In this document: piece by piece, positions 37,601 through 49,613 of the stretch
How the letters are laid out: every line of letters starts with the position of its first letter
Position numbering within the stretch: the stretch's first letter is position 1
Assembly: GCA_027596075.1 (NCBI GenBank)
Contig: JADGJC010000185.1
Coordinates: 1-64,000, forward strand
From: Rhizophlyctis rosea
Lineage: Eukaryota; Chytridiomycota; Chytridiomycetes; Rhizophlyctidales; Rhizophlyctidaceae
DNA length: 64,000 nt
Direction of reading: 5' to 3'
Notes under the pieces: model-generated
What the model saw: the letters and a program-made list of their open reading frames with translations, nothing else
Database searches by the model: none
Told to the model about the DNA's origin: nothing
Program-made: the position numbers and the translations under genes

Positions 37601-40600
37601 ACATGGATTGTTGTATTTGAAACCGGTGCAGGATGGGACGGTGCGGGTTGTGGAGCGGATTTTGGGGGAAAGACATATGTATCCTTTGAAGTTGGGGGAT
37701 GTGACGCCGCCTGGGGCAAAGGAGGGGAAGGCGGGTAGTGCGTTGTTTGTGGCGGAGCAGGTGGGATGCAGCTTGGGTGTGAACTTGCCGCTCCACTTTG
37801 TCAAGAGCGGGATGGATGAGGCGGTGTTTTTGGAGGAGTTTAGGAAGATGGTGTTGAATGGGTACCGCATTGTTCAAGCGGGGGAGGGATACTACATTCA
37901 GGTCGCGAACAGTGAAACCGACGAAAGTGGCGATGAAATCGCAGCGGGAGGGGAGGGCGGAACCAGTAGTGACCCCACGATGACACGCGAGCAATCGTTT
38001 TGGTTGATCGTGACGGCATCGGGGGCTGCTGTCCAGATGCGGTTCTTCTCGAAAGTTTTGGGAGCTTTGGAGCGGCTGGGCATCATTCGGGAGATTCGAC
38101 GGGCGGTTACTGAGTGCTGTGAAAGGGTCAATCGGTTGGCGTTGTTGCAGGATTTGAACGAAACGCATGTGGCGAGTAGATATTTGATCTCGCCGGCCCC
38201 GTCCGTTGAGGAAATTAAAACGGAAGAAACTGATGATGACGGGCTGTCTTCCCCTGGTAGTCCTAGATCTATCACATTTGAGGAGGAGACGGGCTTTCAA
38301 ACACGACAAGGTTTTTCTGCTGGGCGATTCTCATGCCCAATCGTGTTCCAGCATGTGTTTCCTGTGCATTGGCGGCTGAAGCCATTGCAAGCTCTCAATC
38401 ATGTTGTGGGATCTTTGCAGCCGATGGCCATCAGTAACAGACGAGATATGTTTGTGTTTGCGCAGAAAGAGAAAGTGTTCTACATGCGTTTGGGCATTGA
38501 AGAGGTGGAGGTGGAGGGGACCAGAGGAGAGGAAGGGGAGGATGTTGGAGGGAAAGCTGGAGATGCGGGATTGTTCCTTGAGGAAAAGATTGCGGATGCG
38601 GTGACTGTGTCAGTTCAGACGGAGGAAAAAGGGAAGAGCAGCACAAATTCTCCTGGAGGCAAGCAACAACGAGAAAAAGATGTCAAGCACGCTCCAGCAT
38701 CCAGTACAACCGTTCAAGCGGCGGCGTCAGGAATCCCTCACAATGTCCAAACATCGGCCTCCACTGCGTCTCGGACGGAACATGCCATCATTTTGGAAGT
38801 GCGCGGTGTTGACTCTCCAGGCCCGGAAATTACGGAAGAGTTCGTAGCGCTCATTGACTCAAAGTTGAACGTTATCACCCAGTTTGTGGTATCAACATTC
38901 TTAGCTCGTAACGTGACGCTCAAACTTGGCGGCGCGGATGTGGATTTCGTGCTGCCCGTTGCGAGAAGGGTAGCGCCAGTGCGACAGGAATGGTTGATGG
39001 TTCCGCGGGTGGTGAGGAGCGGGTACATTTTCCTGCTCCTGCTGAAACAGAACTTGCTGACGTATATGCACTCGTTAACGGGAGTTGAAGTTGCGAATGC
39101 GTTGAGAAGACACTATGAGAGGGGTTTCGGATGGGGTAGGAGAGTTAGTGATGTGCAGCATCAAGGCAGGGGAGCAGCGAATGCGACGCATGAAGTGCAA
39201 ATTGGTGACTTTGCCTTTTTGTACAATTGCTTGCCGACGCGAAATCCGTCTGTTGTCGAGGCTGCGGTTGGGCAGGGCATTGCGTGCGTGTGTTTTGCGC
39301 TGGTAGACAGCGAGGGGCATGTGGTGCTGGAAGCGGATGGGGAGACGGTTGATGGGTGTCCCGGTGAGGTTGTTTCTCGGGAGGAAATTATTGATTCGAC
39401 GAGGTGCGTGGAAAGGCTTTCGAGTTTTGAAGACACGAAGGGGAAAGAGGGCACGAGAGTGGTTATCGAAGTATGGACGCAAGGGTCGGTCAATGTGGAC
39501 GGATTGTTTGATCAGTTGGCGGCGACCTTCCGGGATACATTGACGGATTATGTCATTGAAGCCAGTATTGGAAAATTGGTGCATGGGATGCAGCAGAAAG
39601 GAGTGGCGATGAGCGATTACTTTAGTGAAGGGATGGGAGGCGCATATGGTGGATCAGAACCTACATCTCCTGCGGTACAGGATGAGATTGTCGGAAAGGA
39701 GGAGGTTCCTGCCGCTGGTGCTGCTGGGGCGGTTGATGAAGAGGATACGATCGGTGAAAACGTTGGCGAGTTTTACGAGACGGTATTGGAAACTCTGAAG
39801 CGAGCAGTCGCAGAGAAGAATCCAATCGTGCAGGAATTGACGTCTCCGGTGCGGTTAGGGATGTGGAAGATGGAGGATTTTGCTGCGGAAGTGCAGGAAT
39901 TGTTGATGGAGACAAGCCCCTTGTTGGCACCTGTCGTATTGAGAAAGAAGAATGATCAGGATGGGCCATTGAGATTTGAGGTGCATAAAAGCAAGGGGAA
40001 GGGCGGCGATGCATCCGGATCAATGGAATCATTGGATCATGTCGACAAAGCTAGTGGCATGAATCTGTTCTTGATCGTATCCGGATTGCATAGTCTGAAT
40101 GCCCGTTATGGGCTCTGGCGCCCGATGATGATCAATAGAGAACGGCAAAGCTCATTTGGATCCGATTCGTCTAGTTTCATCACCATGCCTGCTGGCGCTG
40201 CCTCAGCAGCTCCCGTGCCCGCGGTCACTGGTGCAGGTGTCGCACCCAACATCATACAATCGCATGTGCGCCGATCGTCTGTAGAGGATTCAGCTTCTGA
40301 AACGACAACCAATGCATCGGGAGGGTTGCGCTTGCATAACCGAAGGGCATCACGAGCCAGTGGCGGAGCAGATGCGTCAGTCACTTGGGGCAAGTCTCAG
40401 ATGGATCAGGTTATGTATTATGCGGGCGGACTCCATCCAACCTCCGTAGATATTGGCGGACGGAGTTGCTTCTTGCTCATCGCCATTGAGGGCGCAACGG
40501 TGACAACCTTTACGTACAATTGGAACAGGGGTTATGTGGAGCAGGTGTTTGGCAGGATGTTGAGAGTATTGAGTTGGAATAACATTCGCATGCAATTTTT

Positions 40601-43326
40601 GGAGAAGGAAGGGTGGAATGAAAGAGAGATTGGGGGCGCTACCGCGATGGGCGGCGGGGTTGGAGGATTTGAAGTCGGAAGTACCCCGGCGCACATGCTT
40701 GTCGGGTCTTACGGTGGGGAGATGTTTGGGGCGCGAGCTATGGCGGAACATTTTGCAGGCAGAACGTTCACCCCAAAGCCCATGCTACAGCCTGTTGGGG
40801 AGGATGTCACGCAAGATTCTGCTGAAAACAGAACGAAAGGGTACCAGCAGGTCAACTTCAGGACGGATACGGATGTGTTGCAGAAGCATGCGGTTGAATT
40901 CTTGGACGCGTTTGTCAGACAGGTGGGCGTCGGTGGAGGTCCAAATGTTGTCGCGAATAAAGGGCATACCGAGCAGGGTGGCGGCGTTCGGGGTGTCCAC
41001 TTGAAGCGCAAATTGGCAGACATGGGTCCTGGGCATGTAGGAGAGAGCGGCGAAAAGGCAGACAAGGGGGCCGATAAGCCATCTGTTTCTGCATCGGAGC
41101 TGGCGGGAATCATTCGGACGGTGCGATTACTTCATTTCGTCCGATATCCATTGCTGTTCTCGGAAATGAAGGAGCAGCTGGTTGGGTTTGACAAAATTTT
41201 CGGAAGCACCGAAAGTGCACAGAAGTTTATGGTCTCTCCTGGTGGTGCGGATGCGCAGTCTCCGGTGGCGGGTGCGCAACAAGGGAGCAGTAGTGATCGG
41301 GACGACAATGTCTTGCGGTGGCATAAGGATATGGTTGATACTTTCATCAAAGAGTGTGTCGGATATTTGACGCATTTGGGTTTGGAAGTCGTGGCAAGAG
41401 AGAAAATGGAGGGCGGCGAAGCCGCATCACACATATCGCAGTATCAGGCAGGGCCTAATCTGGTGGTGGACACGGGGGTAGTGTATTTGAAAAAGGTCTT
41501 TGAGGGCGGTTATGTGATTGCGCAAGTTGGTGTGGACGGACCATTTGCCTGTGTCAATTTGTACACCTTGAAGGTTCCCGTGAAGGGCAGGCGAGGGTCC
41601 AATGCGTCCAGAACTTCCGTCGAGGGTGAAGAGAAGCAGAAAGAGAAAGAGGACGAGAAAAGTATTGGAGTGGAATGTCATCGGTTGAAAAACCAGATCC
41701 ATATCAATTCATGTAAGTGCCCATTGTCTGGAACTGCTTGTCCTAAGGTGTATTTGCATGCATAATACTAACTTTTTGGCTCTGATGCAGTTGTGTATGA
41801 CTTCCACATTCGTCACTTCCAACGCATGTTAGATCGGAAAGTGAAAGAACAGCATGGGCCCAACCTGCTCACGGTGATCCAATCATTTACGCGATTCAAC
41901 CCACGACACGCCACATTTGCGCGATGCCGAATATATCATGGCCAACGAACCAACGAAGGAACAAATATATCGACCAGTCTCTTCCAGTATATTCTCAAAA
42001 ACCCACAACGGTACGGCTTCTTGCCCGTAAAATCCGGAGGACAACCTGTAGCGTGCTACGTTAGTAGTGATATGCCCGATTTCATGCGGGGCGGAGTGAG
42101 AAGGGCGGCCAGCGGCGGCACAACTGACTGGACATACACGATTGTGGTGTGTCAGCCGAATGGTGCAGTGGTCCCGCTTGAGGCAGGGTTAGAGCACTCG
42201 ACGAGCGATGCACAGCTCAATGTCGATGTTGGACGGGAATCAGTCGCGGGTGGTGGGAATGAGAAGGTGAAATTGACGCTAGAGTATTATGTTATGGTGG
42301 TGTACAGAAAGGATGCGGCGGCGGTTCCCTACATGGAGATGGAGGCGAGGGGAGGTGGCGGGTTGAGCATGGCGAAGGGCGGGTGGGATGTGTTGGGTGA
42401 GTATTTGGGGGGTGGATATTACTTGAAGGATGTGGTGAAGAATGCAGAAAGGGAGATTGATAGAATGGTTCACAAGGTCAGGATTGTTCACTTGTTGCAG
42501 CGACTTCTGTTGCGCTCGCTAATCCCTTGCCCTCTAGGCTGTGAGATTTTACGGTCGCGACAGTCTCTGGCGACAGCTCATCAAGTCAGACGGTACAATG
42601 TCCCTGTCACCTCATCCTATCCGTTCGTCACCTCCTGCCCCTGGCGCGTCGGTTTCCGTTGCAGAGGGCATCCAAGAGTGGACAAAGCTCTTCCTTGAAA
42701 AGATCGCGCCCAACTCTCGCTCTGTAACATCGATTGACCCGGACCTGGAACGGCTATTCAGCGATGTGACGATACCGTGGAATGACGTGATTGACTTTTT
42801 GAAAGAAGGTTTCGGAAGTGGGGCGAGAGAATTGGTGGATTCCAGTATTGGCGGGAAGAGACATTTGGTGGTCTTCAATCCGCGGGATCAGGATTATTTG
42901 TTGCACTTTGTTGTGTGGCGCGGAAGTGGGAATGATGTTCCTGCTGCCGGCGCTGGTGGGAGTAACAACTCGGGAGGAACGGTCACCGGGGATGCAGCTA
43001 GTGAGGTGACCATGCCGTCAGCAGAAGACAGTATGGTGTTGAGAGATGACAGTAGCGAGGTCCCCGGTCGGGCATCTACTTCAACTAGGGCGGAAGCTGA
43101 AAGTGCGAGTGTAACGTCGCCTGTGAGTGTTGTGTCGCCAGTGGCTATTCGTGTTGTTGAGGGGAGCAGACGAGAACCTAGGGAAGGAGAGTGGGGGTGT
43201 GAGGTGTTTGCGGTATCTAGGGAAGGCACGCCAAGCGAGACGGAGGGCGAGCATATCGCTGATGTTGTGAATCGGGTATTGGCTTGGTTGTGGAAACGGG
43301 TGGCGATTGGAGTTGGAATTTTGTGA
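31681..43326 (+). CDS. SZT2: SZT2 orthologue (KICSTOR/GATOR1-recruiting giant protein)
   Basis: Eight exons (31681-31755, 31823-31963, 32048-32376, 32439-32511, 32569-33897, 34047-41712, 41791-42476, 42538-43326) close in frame to ~3,695 residues, close to the ~3,400 of human SZT2. The N-terminal order matches the animal protein: YVRDPFLFSRCLHDQWILKHM, FEVLSV, then a von Willebrand A-like region with VFVLDWSASMSVID, CLDGLCRPF, IYPELYITI, GIFRTINHGLLALDQLP, VMVLVTDGVVSD and YGHVPDNEFLRFIASATYGK. The C-terminus has FVYDFHIRHFQ and AVRFYGRDSLW, also in SZT2-like positions. In animals SZT2 is the core of KICSTOR, which holds GATOR1 on the lysosome so that TORC1 is shut off when amino acids or glucose are low. 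Whether other KICSTOR subunits exist here cannot be told. Exon 4 alone codes for ~2,555 residues. The 57-nt fifth-exon-preceding intron (32512-32568) has no stop, so retention would add 19 residues. Confidence 0.88.
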
Positions 43327-43567
43327 TGTAGTTTGTGCATATGCGTTGAAAATTTTAGTTGAGTAATTGTCGGAAGTGGTTATGCATTCGCGTGTGTGTC
43401 GATGTAAATCATAGTAAGACCTTAGGCGGCGCTTTTGTGTTGCTGTCTGATACATGTTACTGTCATTTGTTTGGGAAATGTAAGATCCAAGTGAAGGGAA
43501 ATGGTCCTGTCACCCACTTGTTGCATGCTTCAGTGAGCATTATGCTACACTGTGCAAGTGATATCCA

Positions 43568-43641
43568 GGTTTCGTGGTGTAGTTGGTTATCACACCTGTC
43601 TAACACACAGGAGGTCTCCGGTTCGATCCCGGACGAAACCA
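43568..43641 (+). tRNA. trnV-AAC: tRNA-Val(AAC)
   Basis: A 74-nt intronless cloverleaf: acceptor GGTTTCG/CGAAACC with discriminator A, D-arm GTGTAGTTGGTTATCAC identical to that of the tRNA-Val(CAC) at 17066, anticodon arm CCTGT-CTAACAC-ACAGG with anticodon AAC, and T-arm CCGGTTCGATCCCGG. It lies 241 nt downstream of the SZT2 stop on the same strand. It reads GTT/GTC valine codons after A-to-I modification. Confidence 0.95.
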
Positions 43642-44929
43642 TTTCGATGGTCCCAGTTTTGCTTTTTGTGGCCGTCTCAAAGAGTTACTGTTTCCTTTTG
43701 TTGGCCGCGCTCGGCGTGTCTGGTATTTGGCAAGCAAATCCCCAACATGGTACCTGTTACTTTGGAATTCCAAAGATCGGTCCGATTGTTCCTTCTAAAT
43801 GAATGAGATATTCCTGCCCGATGAGCTTTCAGGGTTGTGGGACCGCGTACTAAATTGACATTATGGGGTGGCGAATGAACGAAGTTGAGGTCAAGAATCA
43901 ACATACTCACTCATGTTTACAAAGGGTGGAGGAATCGGCGGTGGAAAGCTCGCGAGGGTGTGGTAACAGATAGTCCATTCGTTTTTGGCATACCCGACGG
44001 TTAAAGCATTCGTACTGGCATTCGTTACGGTCATGAAAGCTTTCCGTAAGACCGTACTGACATTTCTGATCACCTGCTTGATGGAGGGTGGGAGTATGAA
44101 CGATTGCGCGCCCCGCACGTTGATGTTGCAGTTGCCAGGTTTTGCAGGCTGTAGTTAATGGGAGTGAAGGTTATGATAGACTGCTCGCCGCCCAATGAGC
44201 TATACACTCCATAGGTGGGCTCCCCTTCATGGAAGCATGCGTTCCTCCCCGCCAGTCGCATTGTTCCACTTGGTCCTGACAGCGGTCTTTCTCACGAAGT
44301 TCTGTACTTGCTCCTCTGTTCCAAAACGCGTGTTCTAAGCCACATGGAAGGGAGGGGTGGGGATGTGGGGATGTGGTGAAAGGATTTCTGACTGCGCTGA
44401 GGCGCTAATGGTTCATAACGACTCAGAGAGCTTTTCATTATGCATAGGAATAAGTAGACCGGCGGGAAACGCTGCAGGGTTTGTGGAGATTGATTTTAGC
44501 TGGTTCGAACGAACGAATCCTCGCAAAGGCGCTACTCTGATTTGAATTATCATAATACATGGTCCGCTGCTACGATACTAAAATCGGCAATGAACAATGA
44601 AAGCGGCATACGCTCACCAACATTATTTTACTGTGTCCTTTTCATTTGTTCGCTGATTTCATGCTGCTTATGGCTTCCAGCAGTCCTGCCCTTTGCTGTT
44701 CGTTTTGGCCTTTGCTGGTCGACATTATTTGATCCTCAAATTGCACAGTTGCCATACAGTACAAAGTTGAAGGTCGCACACCCAGGATCTGGATTCTGGA
44801 TGGTCCGGGAATCCAGTTGATCATCCTCTTCTTCGCTCATCTCCCAACATAAGTTAGTAGTCCACATCAGCTCACACCAACTCACAAACGCGTAACCTTT
44901 TTTGTCTCAACGCAAATTCCTTATCGGAC
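43642..44929. other. Intergenic region with unsupported minus-strand frames
   Basis: Two minus-strand frames (44261-44070 and 44118-43891) could be joined by a frameshift to a ~120-residue peptide with KQVIRNVSTVLRKAFMTVTN, but I recognise no family and found no convincing splice. They may be a decayed gene or chance. The right end contains the promoter of the acidic orphan gene. Confidence 0.3.
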
Positions 44930-45816
44930 ATGCCTTCTTCTTCTTCCAAAAAGCGTGCTCCGGAGTCGGAGGGGGAGGAGGAGGACTTTGAAGAAACCGA
45001 CGACGTAGAAACTGAGCATCAGGAGCAAGGCCGCTCATCCACAAAGAAGCCTCGGTTAGACGAGGGTGACGATGAAGAATCAAGTAATGAGGGCTAGTGA
45101 GTGTCCAAGTGTTGCAAGTTAGGGATTTGGAGCAACTGCGGGCCAAAATGGGCAGGCGACGAGGCGTGCCGACTTGGAACAGTCGCCACAGCTTCATGAG
45201 CTTTTGCCTCAGGAAGGACCAGAACCCAGAATTCCTGTATCTGGTCCATGAGTCGAGTATATCCTTTCAACATGTCATGTTAACGATGCACGCCAACTTT
45301 AGCATTGCGACCCCGTACCCAACAACCTACTACGTCTACCTCAACGAAGAAACCTTCAACGAAGTGGACGGCTTCCCCGCCCATTACGTCGACGCCGCCG
45401 CATCCCTCCTTGAACAAATTGCCGAAACCCGCAAAATCGATTACACCACCATAAAAGAAGTATACGATGAACTCGACACCACTGACGACTCAACTGACAA
45501 AGATGCCCGAATGGTTCAGCGCTACCTCATTAGAGCACGTGCCCTCAGTGTCAAAGTACTCCCAGGCGAAGAGAGTGAAGAGCAATTTGACAATTTGGAC
45601 GAAGAAGCAGCCGGGCATATGGACCAATGGATGGAAATTGTGCTGGGGAAGGAGGAGGAAGATGATGGGCTCAATGTTCCCATCTCCTGTGACCCAGGGG
45701 AAATGTGGGAGGAGGGGGACGGCGAGGATCCTGATGCTCAGGAAGCATACAAATATCTTATCAGAGTAGTGGGCCAAGCGCCAGAGCATGCTGCAATCTT
45801 TTCCAAGTTCTTTTGA
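44930..45816 (+). CDS. Acidic, probably nuclear orphan protein
   Basis: Exon 1 (44930-45096) encodes a Ser/Lys then Glu/Asp-rich leader with KKRAPESE and TKKPRLDEGDDEE, basic clusters of the nuclear-localisation type. It ends at a GTGAGT donor immediately before an in-frame stop. The best acceptors (45182 or 45191) restore the frame of a long second part ending at 45816, about 240-267 residues in all. A further 66-nt stretch (45237-45302) has intron-like ends but also no stop, so the exact model is open. The second part contains TPYPTTYYVYLNEETF and several acidic helices. I do not recognise the family. A nuclear chaperone-like or transcription-related role would be a guess. Confidence 0.6.
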
Positions 45817-46577
45817 TCACAATAGATTGGTATAGTTTTGATGCTTTTTTCTGATAGCCTCCCGAGCGGTTGCATATTGAGGTTGAGACATTGAGTCTAG
45901 CCTTTCCGGTTTTCTCAACTTACAAGGTGCCGTAGTGCATCGTGTTCAAGTCAACTCAAGTGATTTTGGTGGTGAAGAGGAAGAGAGGGAGGAAAGGACG
46001 GAAGGACTTGCATCTACATACGGCTGACCAACTCTGATTGGCTGTGCCAAATTGCAAGATCCTATTCAGTTCCATCTACTTCTCGTTACACACGTATCTA
46101 CACCTCCATTCCACATGCAGACTTAGACGCCTGATGTGCTGAGACCAAAAGTACGATTGTGTTGATGCATGCAAAATCGACCAATTCCCATCAACTATTA
46201 AGCCCACCGCTAAGTCAATGGTCAGGATTGTCCGCCAAACATAAAGACAGCGTTCGTAGATTGAGTTTAAGAACTACTACCCTCACCAAAAGCAAATGCG
46301 GGGCATACACTCGTAAATGTCCTGGAAGCTGCTTTTGATGGCGACCCACGGGCAGGTACTATTCGTCTAGTCAGCCTGGATAGTGCAGCCGGTGCCGTCT
46401 TCCTTCCCCGCTGTTTGGATGATTCGGTACGGTTCAAATAGTCTTCTGAAGCCGGTGTGGCTGAACTTACACCTCCATTTGCAACTAGTGGGTCATAGAT
46501 TTCATGAAAGATGTTCGTGGGCACCCGTGAAGGTGGTCGTATCCACACGTAATGGGAAAACATGAGCAGGCGGGTGA
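45817..46577. other. Intergenic or unresolved 3' region
   Basis: Contains a minus-strand frame at 46563-46267 (YVWIRPPSRVPTNIFHEIYDP, then Ser/Arg-rich to a stop) whose composition looks coding but which I could not connect to the frame above it. Otherwise nothing is apparent. Confidence 0.3.
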
Positions 46578-46901
46578 TCAGTCGTGATCGAAACTATCGA
46601 ACAGCTGCTCCATCCTCCTCATCACCGTGTCAACCATCTCATCCTCCTCACCCAACAATCCCGAAGCACCGCCCAAAAAAAATATCCGGAAATCCTTCCT
46701 CACATCCGCCTCATATTTCGGATACCCCATCTCGCCCGAACCTCCCGCACCACACTCCGCCAACTCCTCAATCAACTGCGCACCAAAAATTTGACAGTAA
46801 CAACGGTCGTCCAAATATGTATCGGTTGGGTACCTCACATGCAATATACTGAACGCTTAAGACAACTCTTCTGAAAACCTCTGCCTTATGGGTAGGTACT
46901 C
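46578..46901 (-). CDS. 3' part of an unidentified gene (two exons)
   Basis: Two minus-strand exons can be spliced with good signals: 46901-46834 (acceptor TTTGCACAG, donor GTACCC) and 46775-46578 (acceptor GTGCGCAG). Together they read VPTHKAEVFRRVVLSVQY, IEELAECGAGGSGEMGYPKY, DFRIFFLGGASGLLG and EDEMVDTVMRRMEQLFDSF before the stop. The peptide is helical and amphipathic and looks real, but no family is recognised. Upstream exons should lie in 46,940-47,200, where LTTSQDMLVTKRP or FYASSAIQNHDSV are candidate pieces in different frames; no single model was convincing. It lies downstream of the PP2A B'' gene on the same strand. Confidence 0.45.
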
Positions 46902-47357
46902 CTGTGCAAACAAAGGTGAGCGAGTTCCCACTCCCAACAACCTTCCTCCGAGAGTCCCGAACCACTTCTATTGATACCTAGGGCCATTTGGCAACTTGGT
47001 CTCTTGGTAACCAACATATCTTGTGATGTAGTAAGTGAGCGGAAAGAACGGGGGAGGAGCGGTCTGCCGAGATGATTCACTTCGCCCAAGTTGCACTTCA
47101 GTAATGCCACCCCTATTCACAGAGTCATGATTCTGGATGGCGCTGGACGCGTAGAAAAACACTCCACATAAGAAATCAAGAAAGCTTTTGCGCTCCCACA
47201 ACAAGTTCCATTTCGAGACATTTCCCTGTCACATTGTCCCATACTCTTTTATTTGCTCCAAATTATTATTTACAGTATTCTCTTTCCAACTCTTACAAAC
47301 TATGTACACTCCATTAACAGCACTATCCTATATACAAAACAACCTTTCCGCTCTTCA
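46902..47357. other. Candidate 5' exons of the unidentified gene
   Basis: About 450 nt holding fragments of open minus-strand frame (for example CGVFFYASSAIQNHDSVNRG around 47168-47080) that probably belong to the gene ending at 46578. No ATG or splice chain could be settled. Confidence 0.3.
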
Positions 47358-49613
47358 TCATCCAACAACCTTCACCCTTCTTCCCCACGGAGCACCCTCC
47401 AACCCAGGCCTACTATGCCTCCTCACATTAGTCGCAGTCCCCCTCCCAACGCCAGCCCCATCCGGCGGCGGCAACCTCATATCCTCCGGACTGGTCGACA
47501 CGACCGCCCTTGCTGAAGGAGAAGTTGCTCCTAACGGTGACACACTAGGCGGACTCTGAGGCCCAATCAACCCCCCCGCACTCCCCATCGGCACCATCCT
47601 CCTCTGCGCCCTCCTCGCCGCATTCATCGCCTGTCGTTTCTGCTTCAACGAAGGAATGGGTCGAAGTGGTGGTGATGTGAGGACCTCCTTCTTCCCTCCC
47701 TCTCCCTCCCTCTCACTCCCACCCCTCCGCCTCTTCAAACACCCACACTCCCCCCCCTTCGGGGTAAACACCGTCACCAAAAACGCCGCTCCATCCTGCG
47801 GGTTACGTTTCAAGTCACCTAACCTCACACCGCCATCAAACTCCAGTCCTCTTGTCGGGTTCAAGAGGTCGTATGTGACTTTCAGGAAGGAGCGGAGAGA
47901 GTCGGTGTCTTCGTCGCACGGGCAGGGGGGAGAGTGAGGTGGGAGGGAAAAGTGGCAGCGTTGACGGCCGCGCCAGAAGGGTTCTAGTTCTATGCCGCGG
48001 ATTATGCCGTCGGAGTCGGCGTCGAGAGTGCGGAACCAGTAGGTTAGGGCTGGGGGTGTGTGCGGGGTTGTTAGGGATGTGTGGAAGGCTGGGTGGGAGT
48101 ATAAGTTAGTTCACATTTTTTTGACTGGGACAAGCAAAAGGGATTGTTTGACTTACCAACAAATTCTTCAAACCCAAACACCTTGCCCTCAACTTTGCTC
48201 TTCCCCCTCTTGCCAGACTTTGCTCCAGCCGACGCTTTCGCCTCCGGCGCGGGTTTACCATACAACTCCATCACGCGCCGAATAACAGTCTGTGAAAGCG
48301 TGTCTTCCGTGTACGGTTGGAAGTCTTTCACGGTAAGAAGCTAAAAAAAAAAAATAGTATGTCAATCTTCAGTTACCCGGAAGCTACCACACCCCATCAA
48401 ACACACCCCCCCAAAAAAACTCACCATATCCCGATCCCCATCCAAATCATAAAACTGACAATAACAAACATAAAAATCCCTATAACTAAAGGCCCCCGGC
48501 ATCTCCGAACTCAAACACCCTTCAACCTTCTCCACTTTCTCCACCATCTCCACCACTCCAACTTTCCTAAACTCCCGTTCGTCCATCCGGCCGCGCGTGG
48601 CGTGTGACGACGCTTCATACAATAGCCTTGTTGTAACAGTCTTCGCGTAGAGGGAGTGAAAAGGAGAGGAGGGCGAGAGGAACGAGAAGGCTGGGTGGTG
48701 AGCGAGGATGTCTTGGATGATTATGTCGAGGTCGGAGGCGGTTAGGTGGTGTTTGTTTCGGATGTCGAGGATACTGAAGGGGAGGGTTGTGTGGGGTGTG
48801 CGGGTGTGGAGGTTTAGGTATGTTCTGTGTGATGAATGGACGGAGGGAAGAGAATTGTTATGCTTTAGCTTCCCAATCGACCACTGACTGTCAAAACGGC
48901 ATCGATCCGGACCCACCTCGCAAACATCTCCCACCCAACCTCCTCCCCAACCACATCCTCCCACCCCCACTCCTCCCCCTCCTTCGCCGCCGCACCACAA
49001 AGACAAGCCCTAAACAACGCCGCGTTGAAAAACACAGGCAACCGACACGCTTTCGTAACAACTCTAAACTCCTTCAAGTCCAACCCATCCCCATTACCCG
49101 GAAACAACGACCGCATCCTGTTCAGTCGCGCTTGCAGCGTCTGGCGGGACGGCCGCGGGGAGGGGTGGTAGAAACGCGGGATAGTCTGACCAGGTTTGGA
49201 GGGTTGAGGCACGATGCCCGTCTAATATGTAGGGCAACAGTTCAAGGTTAAATTTTCAATCGAGAGTGGGACGCAGACCACGACTGTCAGGATTCAACGG
49301 TCTATGCAAAAACATGCAATCCTCGACGCGTATTTACCATCTCGTCCACGTCCACTCCCGAATCTCTCGGTCTTGGTAGGGGTTTGTCACCTCCTATTCC
49401 TGCTGATCGACGATTATGTGATGGGCTGGTGGGTGGACTGCCTTTTGACAGGTCCACCCAATCTTCTTCGTCTGCTTTCCAAGCAGGCGGCGTTGGTGGG
49501 CTGACAGCGACTGGAGATTGGAGAAGGTCGTTGTCTGGGTTGAGTGTGGTGGGGATTGGGGCGGGAGAGAGGGAAGCGAGGAGAGTGTCGATGTATGATT
49601 TGACGTGTGCCAT
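47358..49613 (-). CDS. Protein phosphatase 2A B''-type regulatory subunit
   Basis: Five minus-strand exons (49613-49338, 49221-48917, 48824-48425, 48340-48157, 48088-47358) close in frame to 631 residues; the start is the ATG at 49613 (MAHVKSYIDT). After a disordered Pro-rich N-terminus comes IPRFYHPSPRPS, then the B'' pattern LKEFRVVTKACRLPVFFNAALF, DLDIIIQDILAHHP, FSYRDFYVCYCQFYDLDGDRD and LTYWFRTLDADSDGIIRGIELEPFW. The last contains a canonical EF-hand loop (DADSDGIIRGIE). The first EF-hand-like loop, DLDGDRD, lacks the usual Glu at position 12. B'' (PPP2R3/PR72) subunits bind the PP2A A/C core and direct it to substrates in a calcium-dependent way. The C-terminal ~150 residues after TVFTPKGG are Arg/Ser/Pro-rich and unlike animal members. 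Introns are 68-116 nt. Confidence 0.88.

Noticed and set aside
34151..41434. Many long open frames on the minus strand opposite SZT2, several over 100 codons
   Set aside because: They are Ser/Pro/His-rich shadows of the G-rich coding strand, overlap the well-supported SZT2 exon and have no recognisable domains or splice logic.
43891..44261. Two adjacent minus-strand frames that could form a ~120-residue protein
   Set aside because: They need a frameshift or a splice whose branch site would be too close to the acceptor; no family recognised.
18101..49613. A coordinated gene cluster (secondary-metabolite or defence type)
   Set aside because: The genes are housekeeping regulators on both strands with independent promoters; no synthase, transporter or pathway-specific regulator set is present.
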